Below are positions 27,531 through 36,470 of a DNA stretch of 64,000 bases, in pieces. Origin of the DNA: Collimonas sp. OK607 (GTDB lineage: Bacteria; Pseudomonadota; Gammaproteobacteria; Burkholderiales; Burkholderiaceae_D). The notes under the pieces were generated by a model. That model had not been told where the DNA came from, did no database searches, and worked only from the letters and a program-made list of their open reading frames with translations. Each line of letters starts with the position of its first letter. Positions within the stretch are counted from its first letter, which is position 1. Made by a program: the position numbers and the translations under genes. Location: the NCBI RefSeq assembly GCF_900111995.1, contig NZ_FOKF01000003.1, positions 62,001 to 126,000 on the forward strand. The letters are read 5' to 3'.

Positions 27531-30500
27531 ATGACCACCGATTTTTCCAGTACCGCTGACTCTGCGCGAACGCATCTTGATACCGGACCATTGTCATGGG
27601 TGATGAGCGAAATTCGCGAGGCGCTGAATCAGTCAGGTAACGCCTTGTCCCAAGCGACTGGCGCTACCAGCGACGATCACGCCACCGCCATCCGCCATGC
27701 CAAAACCTATTTGCACCAGGCGCACGGCGCTTTGCAGATGGTCGACATCGACGGCGTCATCATCATCACCGAAACCATTGAAGACATACTCGAGCGTGCC
27801 GAGTCAGGCCAGGCCGAACTGAATCAGCAGCATGTGCAGGTTATCGGCAACGCCTATCAGGCATTGATCGAATACCTGGATGAAGTATTGGCGGGCGGCA
27901 GCCATCAGCCGGTGCGTTTGTTCCCTTACTATCAGGCGTTGCTGGAGATCCGCGGCGCTGAAAGAATCCACCCGGCCGATCTGTTTTTCCCTGACCTGAC
28001 CATTCGCCCCCACTTTCCTGTGGCGGAGCAGGTTGCGGCAGTCGACGCCGAAGTTTACCTGCCGTTGCGCAAGCGCTTCGAGCGCGCACTGCTGCCATTC
28101 CTGAAAAGCGCCGACAAGGCGGTCGAGCTGGAAAACGCCGCAGCCATGCAAGTGGTAGTGACGGAAGTCGAGCAAATGCAGCGCAACCAGCAGTCGCGCG
28201 CATTCTGGTGGGTGATGCACGGCTTCTCGGAAGCGGTTGCTAACGACCAGATATCCAACGAACTCTACGTTAAACAATTATTTGCCCGTATTAACCTGCA
28301 GTTGCGACGTCTGAGCCAGGGCTCGTCGAGTATCTCGGAACGGTTGTTGCGGGACGCCCTGTTTTTTATCGCCGGCGTTGAACAAGCCTCCAAGCTGGCA
28401 AACCAGATTCGCGTTGCTTATCGCTTGAACGGCCTGGTGCCGGCCGACTACAACATCCGCCACTACGGTCAGATCAGCCTGGATGCATTGGGCACTGCCA
28501 AAGATCGCCTGAACCAAGCCAAGAATATGTGGGACCGGCTCGCCAGCGGCGATGCCAGCCCGGCAGCTGCTTTCGAACAGGAAATGCATGGTTTGAGCGA
28601 AGCCGGCAGCCAGCTCAACTCGCCATCGCTGTCGAAGCTGCTGCGCGAACTCAATGGCATAGCGCGGCACGCTGCACATTCGCGGCCAGGCGATGCGATC
28701 TGCATGGAAATCGCCACCAGCCTGTTGTTCATTGAAAATACGCTGAACCACATCAGCCGCCTGCCGGAGAATTTTTCCGAGCGCGCCGATGCGATGACTG
28801 CGCGGCTGTTGTCGGTGGTGTCCGGTGAGAAGCTGGGCAAACCGGCGCAATGGATTGACGATATCTATCGTGAAGCGCAGCAGCGCCAGACCGTCAAAAT
28901 GCTGGCCTCTGAAATGTTGTCCAGCTTGCGCCAGGTCGAAAAAATGCTGGACGAATTTTTCAACGATCCGGAACGGCGTGAGGTATTAACCCAGATCGAA
29001 CAAGTGCTGCATCAGATTCAAGGCGCACTGGCGATCCAGGAACAGAGCGACGCCATGCGTGTGGTCGAACACACGCGCAGCACCCTGCAGCGTTTTGCGG
29101 CTGAAGGCAGTGATGTTGTTCCAGAACAAAAAGAGTTTGAACAGATTGCGCAAAACATCGGCGCGCTCAGCTTCTTTATAGAAACTTTGCAGCACCAGTC
29201 GGATACGCAAAACAATCATTTTACTTTTGATGAAGCCGCTGGCGTGTTCCGCATCAACCTGCTGGAACGGCGTGCCATGGTGGCGGCGCCGCTACCCGAT
29301 CCGATAGTGCCTTCATCTGCTGGCGATAGCCATGCGATTGTGGCAAACACGGTCGTTGGCGATAGCTTGCCGTCCTTGCCCGAGTTGGCAACCGTAGAAG
29401 ATGAGTTGTTGCAGCATCAGCAGCAATCTGCGGAACTGGCGTTGTCGCTGACCGCGCAGCCGAATGATCCTGAACTGCAGGAAAAATTGAAAGAGTCGCT
29501 GGTGCAGATGCGGGTTGACGCGGCGTTGAGCGACAATCCGGAAGCTACCGATCGGGCCCAGGCCGCCATCGATATCCTCGATCACCCGGATTTTACCGGC
29601 TCGCAGCAATCGATGGCAGACATTGTCACCACCATTGTGCCGCTACACACGGCAGAAGTTGCCGCCGCCGCACCGGTGGCCGCGATTGCAGTAAGCGACG
29701 AGGAGGCTGATGCCGAACTGCGTGAGATTTTTTTGTCCGAAGCGGACGAGGTCCTGACGAATGCCAGGAATACCTTGCCGCTGCTGCACGACGCACCCCA
29801 TAAGCAAGAGCCTTTAACCGTACTACGCCGTGCTTTTCATACCCTGAAGGGTAGTGGCCGCATGATCGGCTTGAACGCTTTCGGCGAAGCTGCCTGGAGC
29901 GTTGAACAGGTATTGAATTTGTGGTTGTCCGAATCGCGCGCAGTAAGCGACGATCTGAATGCCTTGCTGGACCACGCTGTGACGCAGTTGGATGGTTGGG
30001 TAAAAGAGATTCAGCAGCACGGACAGTCGCAACAGACGCCGGATGCCTTGGCTGAAGCTGCTGCAAGAGTTCGCGACGGCGGGGCATTTGCGGAGACAGT
30101 ACCGGTTCACGCTTCGGCTTTGTTGGCCGCGCCAGAGGAATTGCATGAGTTCGGTGATTTGCCGGATGTGCCGCTCCAGGCCGAGGAAATCCAGCTGACC
30201 GACGACGATCTGGCTTTCTTTAGCGCCGCGCATGCTACAGATTCAGTTGACCTTGAGCAGGCGCCATTGCCGGAGATTCTGTCTGAAGATCATGTTGAAG
30301 CAATTGCGGAGCCTGCGGTTATCGAGGCAACGCCAGAACATCAGGCCGAGCCGGTCAGCGCCGAGGTAATCGCTTTTCCTGGCATGCAGGAAATTCGCCA
30401 TGATGACAGCACCAAGCAAATTGGCGATTTGACTATCAGCCTGCCGCTCTACAATATTTATCTGGCCGAGACCGATCAGCTGGTACGCCATCTGTCGCAC

Positions 30501-33473
30501 GATTTTGCCGAATGGCGGCATGAGCCGGAGCGGCCGGTGTTGACCCAGTCGGTGCATGCGGCGCATTCGCTGGCCGGTAGTTCCGCCACGGTCGGCTTCA
30601 AGCCTTTGCAGGAAGTGGCGCATGCGCTGGAGATGGCGCTGCAACGGATGGCGCTGCAGCCAGGCAGCCTGCACGGATCCGATTACGACACCCTCCAGCT
30701 CAGCGTTGAGCGAGTCAAATGGATGTTGCAGCAATTTACGCAAGGCGACATGCCGTATTACGAACCGGCCCTGGTTAGCAGCCTGGACAGTTTGTGGCAA
30801 GGCCAGGAATCGCGTGGCGTAGAAGCAGAGACGCTGCAAGAGCCTGCCGCCGAGACCATCGCGCATATCGATGTGGCGGAAGCGCCGCAAGTAAATGCGG
30901 TACGTGAGTCCGAACCGGTAGTTGCGAGCCATTTCGGATCACTCACCGAACCAGGCGAAGTACAACCGGCACAACCGGTACAACCGATATCGATCGCGCC
31001 GGTTTTGTCAGTTACACCGCAGCATCCTGTTGCGGCAGTGCCCCATTTGTTCGATGCTGCGACGGAGGAGATCGATCCTGCGTTAGTGGTCCGGGATGAA
31101 CTGGATCCCGACTTGTTGCCGGTGTTTCTGGAAGAGGGTAGCGACATGTTGCCGCAAATCGGCAGTGCATTGCGCAGCTGGCAGCAGAACCCGTCTGACG
31201 TCAAACCGTCGCAAGCAATCCTGCGCCATCTGCACACCATCAAGGGCAGCGCCCGCATGGCTGGAGCGATGGTGCTTGGCCAGCATATGCACGAGATGGA
31301 AAGCCATATCGAGGTGGTTCTGCAGGCGGGTGCATCTTCCCGCCAGACCATCGATGAATTGCTGAGTCACTATGACCGCGGCGCGCAGATGTTCGAGAAT
31401 CTGCGCAATCCGCAAGCGCAGCAGCCGGTGCCAGCGGCACCAGTTGCTTCAGTTGAGTCTGGCGCGACGCCAGAAGCGCATTCGGCTGTCAATTTACCTA
31501 GCGTAATGCCGTCGCTGGCCCCCGGTGTGGCGCCGGTGCCTGCAGTGACCAGCGCCACCGGGCTGGTGTCGCAGGTGCGTGTCAATGCCGACGTGCTGGA
31601 CCGGCTGGTGAATCAGGCCGGTGAAGTGTCGATTACACGTTCGCGGCTCGAATCGGGTATCGGTACCTTGCAGATGTCTCTGTCAGAACTGACTGAAAAC
31701 GTCGACCGCTTGCGCAGCCAGTTGCGGGAAATCGAAATCCAGGCAGAAGCGCAGATCAGTTCACGCATGACGCTGGCCGGCGAGCGCGAATTCGATCCGC
31801 TTGAATTCGACCGTTTTACCCGCTTGCAGGAACTGACGCGGATGATGGCCGAGAGCGTCAACGACGTCGCCTCGCTGCAAAAAAATCTGACCATTACGGT
31901 AGATGGCGCCAACACCGACTTGTTGACGCAACGTCGCCTGACACGTGATCTGCAACAGGATCTGATGCATGTGCGTATGGTGCAGTTTGCGAGTATCGCC
32001 GAGCGTTTGTATCGATTGACGCGCCAGGTCGCCAAAGAACTGGATAAACGGGTCAACCTGGATATCCGCGGCAGCAACGTTGAAATCGACCGCAGTGTGC
32101 TGGAAAAAATGATCGGTCCGTTCGAGCATTTGCTGCGTAATGCGATCGTTCACGGGATTGAGTCCCGTGAAGCGCGGCGCGCCGCCGGCAAAAGCGAAAC
32201 CGGCGAGTTGAGACTCGAAATCCGTCAGGACGGCAATGAAATTCTGATTCAATTGTCGGATGACGGCCAGGGTTTGAACCTGCAGCGTATTCGCGACAAG
32301 GCGCGCACGATCGGCTTGCTGGAAAGCGATCAGCAGATAACCGACCTGGAAACCACCGACCTGATTTTCCGCCCTGGATTTTCGACCGCGGCGGATGTCA
32401 CGGAACTGGCTGGCCGCGGTGTCGGCATGGATGTGGTGCGCTCGGAAGCGGCTTCCCTGGGCGGCCGTGTTGCCGTCAGCAGCGATGCTGGCCAGGGTAC
32501 GCATTTCACGATTCACTTGCCGTTGACACTGGCGGTTACCCAGGTGGTTCTGTTGACCACTGGCGGCAGCACCTATGCGGTGCCGTCGGCGCTGGTCGAA
32601 CAGGTGCAGCAATTGAAGTCGAAGGCGCTGGCCGCGGCTTACAACGATGGCTCGCTGATCTGGCAAGGCCATAAGGTGCCGCTGCAGTATTTGTCGACCT
32701 TGCTGGGCGATGCCGAGATGGTGCCGGTGGCGCAGCAGTATTCACCTGTCATCATTTTGCGCAGCGGCAATGACCGGGTCGCGCTGCATGTGGATGAAAT
32801 CATCGGCAACCGAGAAGTCGTGGTCAAGAATATCGGCCCGCAACTGTCGCGGATGATCGGGATTGCCGGCGCTACCGTACTCGGCTCGGGCGATATCGTG
32901 CTGATCTTGAATCCGGTGCCGTTGGCGCAGCGGCAGCTGCAACATGCATCGCAAGAACTGCGGGCGCCGCGGCAGTCGGATATGGCTACCCATGATGTAA
33001 TGGGTGCCGTGGCGGAAATGGGCAGCAGCGCCGAGCATGGCGTCTTGCAGACAGCGCAGGTTGCTCAGGCCGTGCAAGGTTTGCGCAGCCAGAGTGTGGT
33101 GATGGTCGTCGACGATTCTCTGACCGTGCGACGGGTGACTCAGCGTTTGCTGTCGCGTGAAGGTTACCAGGTCGTGTTGGCCAAAGACGGTGTCGACGCG
33201 CTGGAGCAACTGCAAGCGATTACACCTGACGTGATGCTGGTGGATATTGAAATGCCGCGTATGGATGGTTTCGATTTGAGCCGCAATATCCGTAACGACG
33301 AACGCACCCGTCATATCCCTATCATCATGATTACTTCACGTACGGCGGCTAAACATCGCAGCTACGCGATGGAGCTGGGCGTCAACGAGTATCTGGGCAA
33401 GCCGTATCAGGAAGATGAATTGATCAGCACCATCAAGTCATATATCAGTAAAGAAGCTAGTACCCTGCAATAA
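27531..33473 (+). CDS. chpA: ChpA-type hybrid CheA histidine kinase of the pilus chemosensory system
   Basis: This is a 1980-residue multidomain kinase. Residues 1 to about 560 form FimL/Hpt-like helical domains. At least three Hpt domains with a phosphorylatable histidine follow: His770 (FHTLKGSGRMIG), His1012 (AHSLAGSSATVG) and His1235 (LHTIKGSARMAG), separated by Pro/Glu/Gln-rich linkers. Next come a CheA dimerisation region (VNADVLDRLVNQAGEVSITRSRLE), the HATPase domain with N, G1 and G2 boxes (about 1530-1660, LLRNAIVHGIE, SDDGQGL, GRGVGMDVV) and a CheW domain (about 1670-1810). A C-terminal receiver carries Asp1905 (LVDIEMPRMDG). It autophosphorylates under PilJ/PilI control and feeds PilG and PilH. 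It is the last gene of the operon. Confidence 0.95.
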   Translation: MTTDFSSTADSARTHLDTGPLSWVMSEIREALNQSGNALSQATGATSDDHATAIRHAKTYLHQAHGALQMVDIDGVIIITETIEDILERAESGQAELNQQHVQVIGNAYQALIEYLDEVLAGGSHQPVRLFPYYQALLEIRGAERIHPADLFFPDLTIRPHFPVAEQVAAVDAEVYLPLRKRFERALLPFLKSADKAVELENAAAMQVVVTEVEQMQRNQQSRAFWWVMHGFSEAVANDQISNELYVKQLFARINLQLRRLSQGSSSISERLLRDALFFIAGVEQASKLANQIRVAYRLNGLVPADYNIRHYGQISLDALGTAKDRLNQAKNMWDRLASGDASPAAAFEQEMHGLSEAGSQLNSPSLSKLLRELNGIARHAAHSRPGDAICMEIATSLLFIENTLNHISRLPENFSERADAMTARLLSVVSGEKLGKPAQWIDDIYREAQQRQTVKMLASEMLSSLRQVEKMLDEFFNDPERREVLTQIEQVLHQIQGALAIQEQSDAMRVVEHTRSTLQRFAAEGSDVVPEQKEFEQIAQNIGALSFFIETLQHQSDTQNNHFTFDEAAGVFRINLLERRAMVAAPLPDPIVPSSAGDSHAIVANTVVGDSLPSLPELATVEDELLQHQQQSAELALSLTAQPNDPELQEKLKESLVQMRVDAALSDNPEATDRAQAAIDILDHPDFTGSQQSMADIVTTIVPLHTAEVAAAAPVAAIAVSDEEADAELREIFLSEADEVLTNARNTLPLLHDAPHKQEPLTVLRRAFHTLKGSGRMIGLNAFGEAAWSVEQVLNLWLSESRAVSDDLNALLDHAVTQLDGWVKEIQQHGQSQQTPDALAEAAARVRDGGAFAETVPVHASALLAAPEELHEFGDLPDVPLQAEEIQLTDDDLAFFSAAHATDSVDLEQAPLPEILSEDHVEAIAEPAVIEATPEHQAEPVSAEVIAFPGMQEIRHDDSTKQIGDLTISLPLYNIYLAETDQLVRHLSHDFAEWRHEPERPVLTQSVHAAHSLAGSSATVGFKPLQEVAHALEMALQRMALQPGSLHGSDYDTLQLSVERVKWMLQQFTQGDMPYYEPALVSSLDSLWQGQESRGVEAETLQEPAAETIAHIDVAEAPQVNAVRESEPVVASHFGSLTEPGEVQPAQPVQPISIAPVLSVTPQHPVAAVPHLFDAATEEIDPALVVRDELDPDLLPVFLEEGSDMLPQIGSALRSWQQNPSDVKPSQAILRHLHTIKGSARMAGAMVLGQHMHEMESHIEVVLQAGASSRQTIDELLSHYDRGAQMFENLRNPQAQQPVPAAPVASVESGATPEAHSAVNLPSVMPSLAPGVAPVPAVTSATGLVSQVRVNADVLDRLVNQAGEVSITRSRLESGIGTLQMSLSELTENVDRLRSQLREIEIQAEAQISSRMTLAGEREFDPLEFDRFTRLQELTRMMAESVNDVASLQKNLTITVDGANTDLLTQRRLTRDLQQDLMHVRMVQFASIAERLYRLTRQVAKELDKRVNLDIRGSNVEIDRSVLEKMIGPFEHLLRNAIVHGIESREARRAAGKSETGELRLEIRQDGNEILIQLSDDGQGLNLQRIRDKARTIGLLESDQQITDLETTDLIFRPGFSTAADVTELAGRGVGMDVVRSEAASLGGRVAVSSDAGQGTHFTIHLPLTLAVTQVVLLTTGGSTYAVPSALVEQVQQLKSKALAAAYNDGSLIWQGHKVPLQYLSTLLGDAEMVPVAQQYSPVIILRSGNDRVALHVDEIIGNREVVVKNIGPQLSRMIGIAGATVLGSGDIVLILNPVPLAQRQLQHASQELRAPRQSDMATHDVMGAVAEMGSSAEHGVLQTAQVAQAVQGLRSQSVVMVVDDSLTVRRVTQRLLSREGYQVVLAKDGVDALEQLQAITPDVMLVDIEMPRMDGFDLSRNIRNDERTRHIPIIMITSRTAAKHRSYAMELGVNEYLGKPYQEDELISTIKSYISKEASTLQ

Positions 33474-33481
33474 CAATTTGT

Positions 33482-33561
33482 GCGCGTGCGTGGACGAGAT
33501 GATTTCCACTCACGCGCCTAATTCCATAGGCGGGCACAAGTGCCCACCCACCCTGCCAAAG
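33482..33561. repeat. Divergent composite copy of the dispersed repeat after chpA
   Basis: A 13-bp stem with one mismatch pairs 33482-33494 with 33505-33517. It is followed by a second hairpin GGGCAC/GTGCCC (33532-33545) and by ccacccaccctgcc, a degenerate form of the closing half of the GTAGGGTGGGCA repeats. There is no T-run, so it is not a standard terminator, although it may end chpA transcription. It abuts the right end of the tnpB element. Confidence 0.6.
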
Positions 33562-33584
33562 CGGCTTTAGCGCATTCAAAAATG

Positions 33585-33720
33585 TTGACGTCCTCCCCGC
33601 CCTAAACGACGGGGATTCCTACTGCTAGCGTCGCACGTCCGCGACGGAGAATGTTCCTGGCGGCATTCACGTCGCGGTCGTGATGGGTGCCGCATTCCTT
33701 GCAAGTCCATTCTCTTATGC
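33585..33720 (-). ncRNA. Probable omega RNA (right-end element RNA) of TnpB
   Basis: In IS605-type elements the omega RNA scaffold covers the 3' end of tnpB and the right-end hairpin, and the guide is read from the flanking DNA. Here the hairpin at 33595-33614 and the end GGACGTCAAC at 33584-33593 (minus strand) fit this. The guide would be the sequence read leftward from about 33583 (starting atttttgaatgcgctaaag). The 5' boundary is a guess; only the 3' end is supported by sequence. Confidence 0.55.
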
Positions 33721-34690
33721 CAAGATCTTTCAGACCTTTCGGTCCGCTGCGCGTTTTGCACACAGAACAGTCTTGGGTGGAATACGCTTCATTGACCTCT
33801 TCGAACCATACCCCTGCACCAATGCATTTGTAATTGAGCATGGTTCGGAATTGTGACCAGCCGGCATCCAGGACAGACTTCGCCATCGTGGTTTTTGCCA
33901 GACCGCTCGCATTCACATTGCCAATGAAGATGGCACCGCTCTGCTCCACCAGGGCGGTGCTCAGTTTGTGCTGATAATCCTTACGTCTGTTTTTGATCTT
34001 GGCGTGGATCGCCCGGGTCAGTTTTTTTTTCTTTGCACGCTGCGCCACAGCTAGGCGATGTTCAGCCAAGCGGTAGAACTGCTGGCAATCTTCTTTCTTG
34101 CCATCAGAGAAGGCGGCGAACTCTTTCAAGCCCAGATCAATACCGATCATTTTGGTGGCAGTCGATACGGTCTTCTTCACTTTGACCGTGATATTGATGT
34201 ACCAGCGCCCGCGGGCGTCTTCCGCAATCGATCCGGCACCCAACGCGTATTGGGAAAGGCCGTAGCTGTCCCACAGGGACAGTGGCGCGTCGATCCCTGA
34301 CATCTTGAGCTGGCCATTTCGATATTGCAGCGCAGAGGCTTTAAACGGGATCCAGCCGAGCGACCGGCGAGATCCTTTGGAGACGCGCCAACGCAGCTTC
34401 ACCTTTTTGAATTGTTTGCGCCGAACGGCGAACTCTTCGGAGATTGCCTGGATGGTTTGGGAGTGCAACGGAACACCGGCTTTGCTGGCGCCCTTGGTGT
34501 ATTTGGCGAAATCAAATCCGGACATGAAATGCCGCTCGCGTTGCCACACCTTATAACTGAGTTCGTTGCAGTAATTCCAGACCTGGTTTGCCCAAAAAGA
34601 TTTCTCCCTCAAGATGGCAGCGTGCTTGTCCTTCAGCCTGAGCCGAATAACACGTACAACCTCATCTGATGGAGAAGAATCTTTTGCCAT
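33602..34690 (-). CDS. tnpB: TnpB (IS200/IS605 OrfB), probable RNA-guided RuvC nuclease
   Basis: The intact protein is 362 residues from the ATG at 34690 (374 from 34726; numbering here uses the longer form). An N-terminal wedge/REC-like half precedes a RuvC domain with Asp197 (MIGIDLGLKEFA) and Asp352 (HDRDVNAARNIL), and a zinc ribbon CSVC...CKEC. At the usual RuvC-II glutamate position the sequence is IFIGNVNASG (Gly269). Glutamates 309, 310 and 313 in WFEEVNEAYSTQDCS lie about 40 residues later and could supply the third acidic ligand. The known role is cleavage of DNA at a transposon-adjacent motif, guided by an omega RNA from the element's right end. The TAG stop is in the loop of the right-end hairpin. 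No frameshift is seen. Confidence 0.9.
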   Translation of the reverse strand: MAKDSSPSDEVVRVIRLRLKDKHAAILREKSFWANQVWNYCNELSYKVWQRERHFMSGFDFAKYTKGASKAGVPLHSQTIQAISEEFAVRRKQFKKVKLRWRVSKGSRRSLGWIPFKASALQYRNGQLKMSGIDAPLSLWDSYGLSQYALGAGSIAEDARGRWYINITVKVKKTVSTATKMIGIDLGLKEFAAFSDGKKEDCQQFYRLAEHRLAVAQRAKKKKLTRAIHAKIKNRRKDYQHKLSTALVEQSGAIFIGNVNASGLAKTTMAKSVLDAGWSQFRTMLNYKCIGAGVWFEEVNEAYSTQDCSVCKTRSGPKGLKDLGIREWTCKECGTHHDRDVNAARNILRRGRATLAVGIPVV

Positions 34691-34821
34691 GGAATATTGA
34701 ATTGCTGTATGAATGCACAGTATCATGGAGCGAAAGAAAAATGCAAGGAGGCTGTCGCTTCCGCGCTTTTATCCCCAACCTGAAGGACGGGATTTTACGC
34801 GCAACCTGATAAAATGCGTCT

Positions 34822-35481
34822 ATGGCTAAGCTCGATACAACTCCGGAAGATTCTCCCGTGCCCAAGAGCGGCGCGAAGGCGGACGCGGATTCGCCGTCCC
34901 TGAATCTGACAAATCATTTCCTTATTGCAATGCCCTCCATGCTGGATCCCGTTTTCGGCGGGACCGTGGTCTATTTGTGTGAACATAATGCCAATGGTGC
35001 ACTCGGCGTGGTAATCAACAAACCGACCGATATGACCATGCAGGTGTTATTCGACCGTATCGATCTGAAGCTTGAGATCAGTCCCGCAGCGAGCGGGCTG
35101 GATTTCGACGATCCGATGGCCGAACGGCCAGTAATGTTTGGCGGTCCGGTCCAGGTCGAGCGCGGTTTTGTACTGCATATGCCGGTCAAACAGTATTCAT
35201 CAACACTGACAGTGACTGATCAGATTGCCATGACCACCTCCAAAGATGTGCTGGAGGAAGTCGCTCATGGCAACGGGCCGCAGCGGATCCTGGTCAGCCT
35301 GGGATGTTCCGGCTGGAGCGCCGGCCAGCTGGAAAGTGAAATTGTCCGTAACGGCTGGCTGACCGTGGCAGCCGATCCCGCCATCATTTTTGAATTGCCG
35401 ATTGCCGAACGTTTTGCCGCAGCAGTCAATCTGCTGGGCATTTCACCCTATATGCTGACTGCGGAATCCGGACGTGCGTGA
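34822..35481 (+). CDS. yqgE: UPF0301 protein YqgE/AlgH
   Basis: The 219-residue protein has an N-terminal disordered segment and then the YqgE fold, beginning LNLTNHFLIAMPSMLDPVFGGTVVYLCEHNANGALGVVINKP, the family signature. Later motifs are MFGGPVQVERGFVLH and VSLGCSGWSAGQLE. The function is not established despite wide conservation. It lies 39 bp before ruvX, the usual order. Its upstream region is shared with the left end of the tnpB element; a GATAAAAT hexamer-like sequence just before the gene could be its -10 box. Confidence 0.93.
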   Translation: MAKLDTTPEDSPVPKSGAKADADSPSLNLTNHFLIAMPSMLDPVFGGTVVYLCEHNANGALGVVINKPTDMTMQVLFDRIDLKLEISPAASGLDFDDPMAERPVMFGGPVQVERGFVLHMPVKQYSSTLTVTDQIAMTTSKDVLEEVAHGNGPQRILVSLGCSGWSAGQLESEIVRNGWLTVAADPAIIFELPIAERFAAAVNLLGISPYMLTAESGRA

Positions 35482-35520
35482 GTTGCCGGAGTGGCAAAAT
35501 GACCCGCTTGGGAGCCTGGC

Positions 35521-35919
35521 ATGACTGGCTTGGCCGGCACCGTGCTGGGTTTCGATTTCGGCCTTAAGCGTATCGGCGTGGCTGTTGGTAATACCGTGCT
35601 GAAACAGGCGCAACCGTTGCAGGTAATCAGTGCGGCTACCAATGACGGCAAGTTTGCCGAAATCGCGGTGCTGATCAAGGAATGGCAGCCGGTCCTGTGC
35701 GTAGTAGGCTTGCCCCTGCATCCTGATGGCGCAACCCATGAAATGACTGTCCGCTGCCAGCGCTTCGCCAACCAGTTGCATGGCCGCTATGATGTTGCCA
35801 CGGTGCTGGTGGATGAGCGCTACTCGTCTGCCGTGATCAGGCAGCAGCGCGGAGAAGTGATTGACGACCAGGCTGCAGCCATTATTCTGCAACAGTATTT
35901 TGACGATTTATCTGAATGA
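35521..35919 (+). CDS. ruvX: Putative pre-16S rRNA nuclease (Holliday-junction resolvase-like)
   Basis: The 132-residue RNase H-fold protein opens with GTVLGFDFGLKRIGVAVGN (first catalytic Asp). It contains VGLPLHPDGATHEMT and ends with VDERYSSAVIRQQRG and IDDQAAAIILQQYFD, the RuvX/YqgF pattern. In E. coli it is required for processing the 5' end of 16S rRNA. It sits between yqgE and pyrR in one probable operon. Confidence 0.93.
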   Translation: MTGLAGTVLGFDFGLKRIGVAVGNTVLKQAQPLQVISAATNDGKFAEIAVLIKEWQPVLCVVGLPLHPDGATHEMTVRCQRFANQLHGRYDVATVLVDERYSSAVIRQQRGEVIDDQAAAIILQQYFDDLSE

Positions 35920-35948
35920 TTTTGTTCTGATTTTGCGATGAAGATGCA

Positions 35949-36470
35949 ATGACTACAAACACTCCCCAATTCGATGCCGAAGCACTGTATCAAGTGCTTG
36001 AGGCGAAAGTAAAAGCAGCGTTGGCGCAGGTCGACAATGTTGCCATAGTCGGTATTTATTCAGGCGGCGCATGGATCGCCGAACGCCTGGTCGCGGCCTT
36101 GCAATTGAATCCGGGCGAACGCCTTGGCTTTATCGACGTATCGTTCTATCGCGACGACTTTTCCGAAAAAGGCTTGCGTAGCGATATCAAGCCGACCCAG
36201 CTCCCGTTCGATGTCAACGGCGCCACGATCCTGCTGGTGGACGACGTGTTGTATACCGGGCGCACCACGCGCGCAGCGATCAACGAACTGTTCGATTACG
36301 GCCGCCCTGCAAAAATCATGCTGGCGGCGCTGATCGACCGCGGCGAGCGAGACCTGCCGGTGGCAGCCGATTTTGTCGCCGATGCGGTCACGCTGCAACC
36401 GGGCCAATCCCTACAACTTCAACGCGCCGACGACGGCAGCTTTTCCCTGATGGTGCACTCTAATGCTTAA
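35949..36470 (+). CDS. pyrR: Bifunctional pyr operon regulator / uracil phosphoribosyltransferase
   Basis: The 173-residue type I phosphoribosyltransferase has the PRPP-binding motif [22 protein letters not shown] and the PyrR-type segments [14 protein letters not shown] and [16 protein letters not shown]. In Bacillus it binds pyr leader RNA and attenuates transcription; in proteobacteria the RNA-binding role is less clear. I do not see a PyrR-binding attenuator before pyrB here; pyrB overlaps pyrR by 8 bp, so any control must act upstream. It is the first committed pyrimidine gene of the cluster. Confidence 0.92.
   Translation: MTTNTPQFDAEALYQVLEAKVKAALAQVDNVAIVGIYSGGAWIAERLVAALQLNPGERLGFIDVSFYRDDFSEKGLRSDIKPTQLPFDVNGATILLVDDVLYTGRTTRAAINELFDYGRPAKIMLAALIDRGERDLPVAADFVADAVTLQPGQSLQLQRADDGSFSLMVHSNA

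Larger units (their letters stand above)
33585..34808 (-). mobile_element. IS200/IS605-type element carrying tnpB only
   Basis: The element is oriented on the minus strand. Its right end holds the CCCCG...CGGGG hairpin (33595-33601 with 33608-33614) and then GGAGGACGTCAAC, a pattern typical of IS605-family right ends. Near the left end, ATCCC/GGGAT (34771-34775 with 34789-34793) forms the corresponding sub-terminal hairpin. There are no terminal inverted repeats and no target duplication, as expected. No Y1 transposase gene (tnpA) is present, so it could only move in trans. Exact edges are estimates. Confidence 0.7.

Noticed and set aside
33482-33561. An intrinsic terminator after chpA
   Set aside because: The hairpins are strong but no T-run follows, and the sequence is better explained as a divergent copy of the dispersed repeat.
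35949-36470. A PyrR-dependent attenuator before pyrB
   Set aside because: pyrB overlaps the pyrR coding end, leaving no room for a leader with competing hairpins there.
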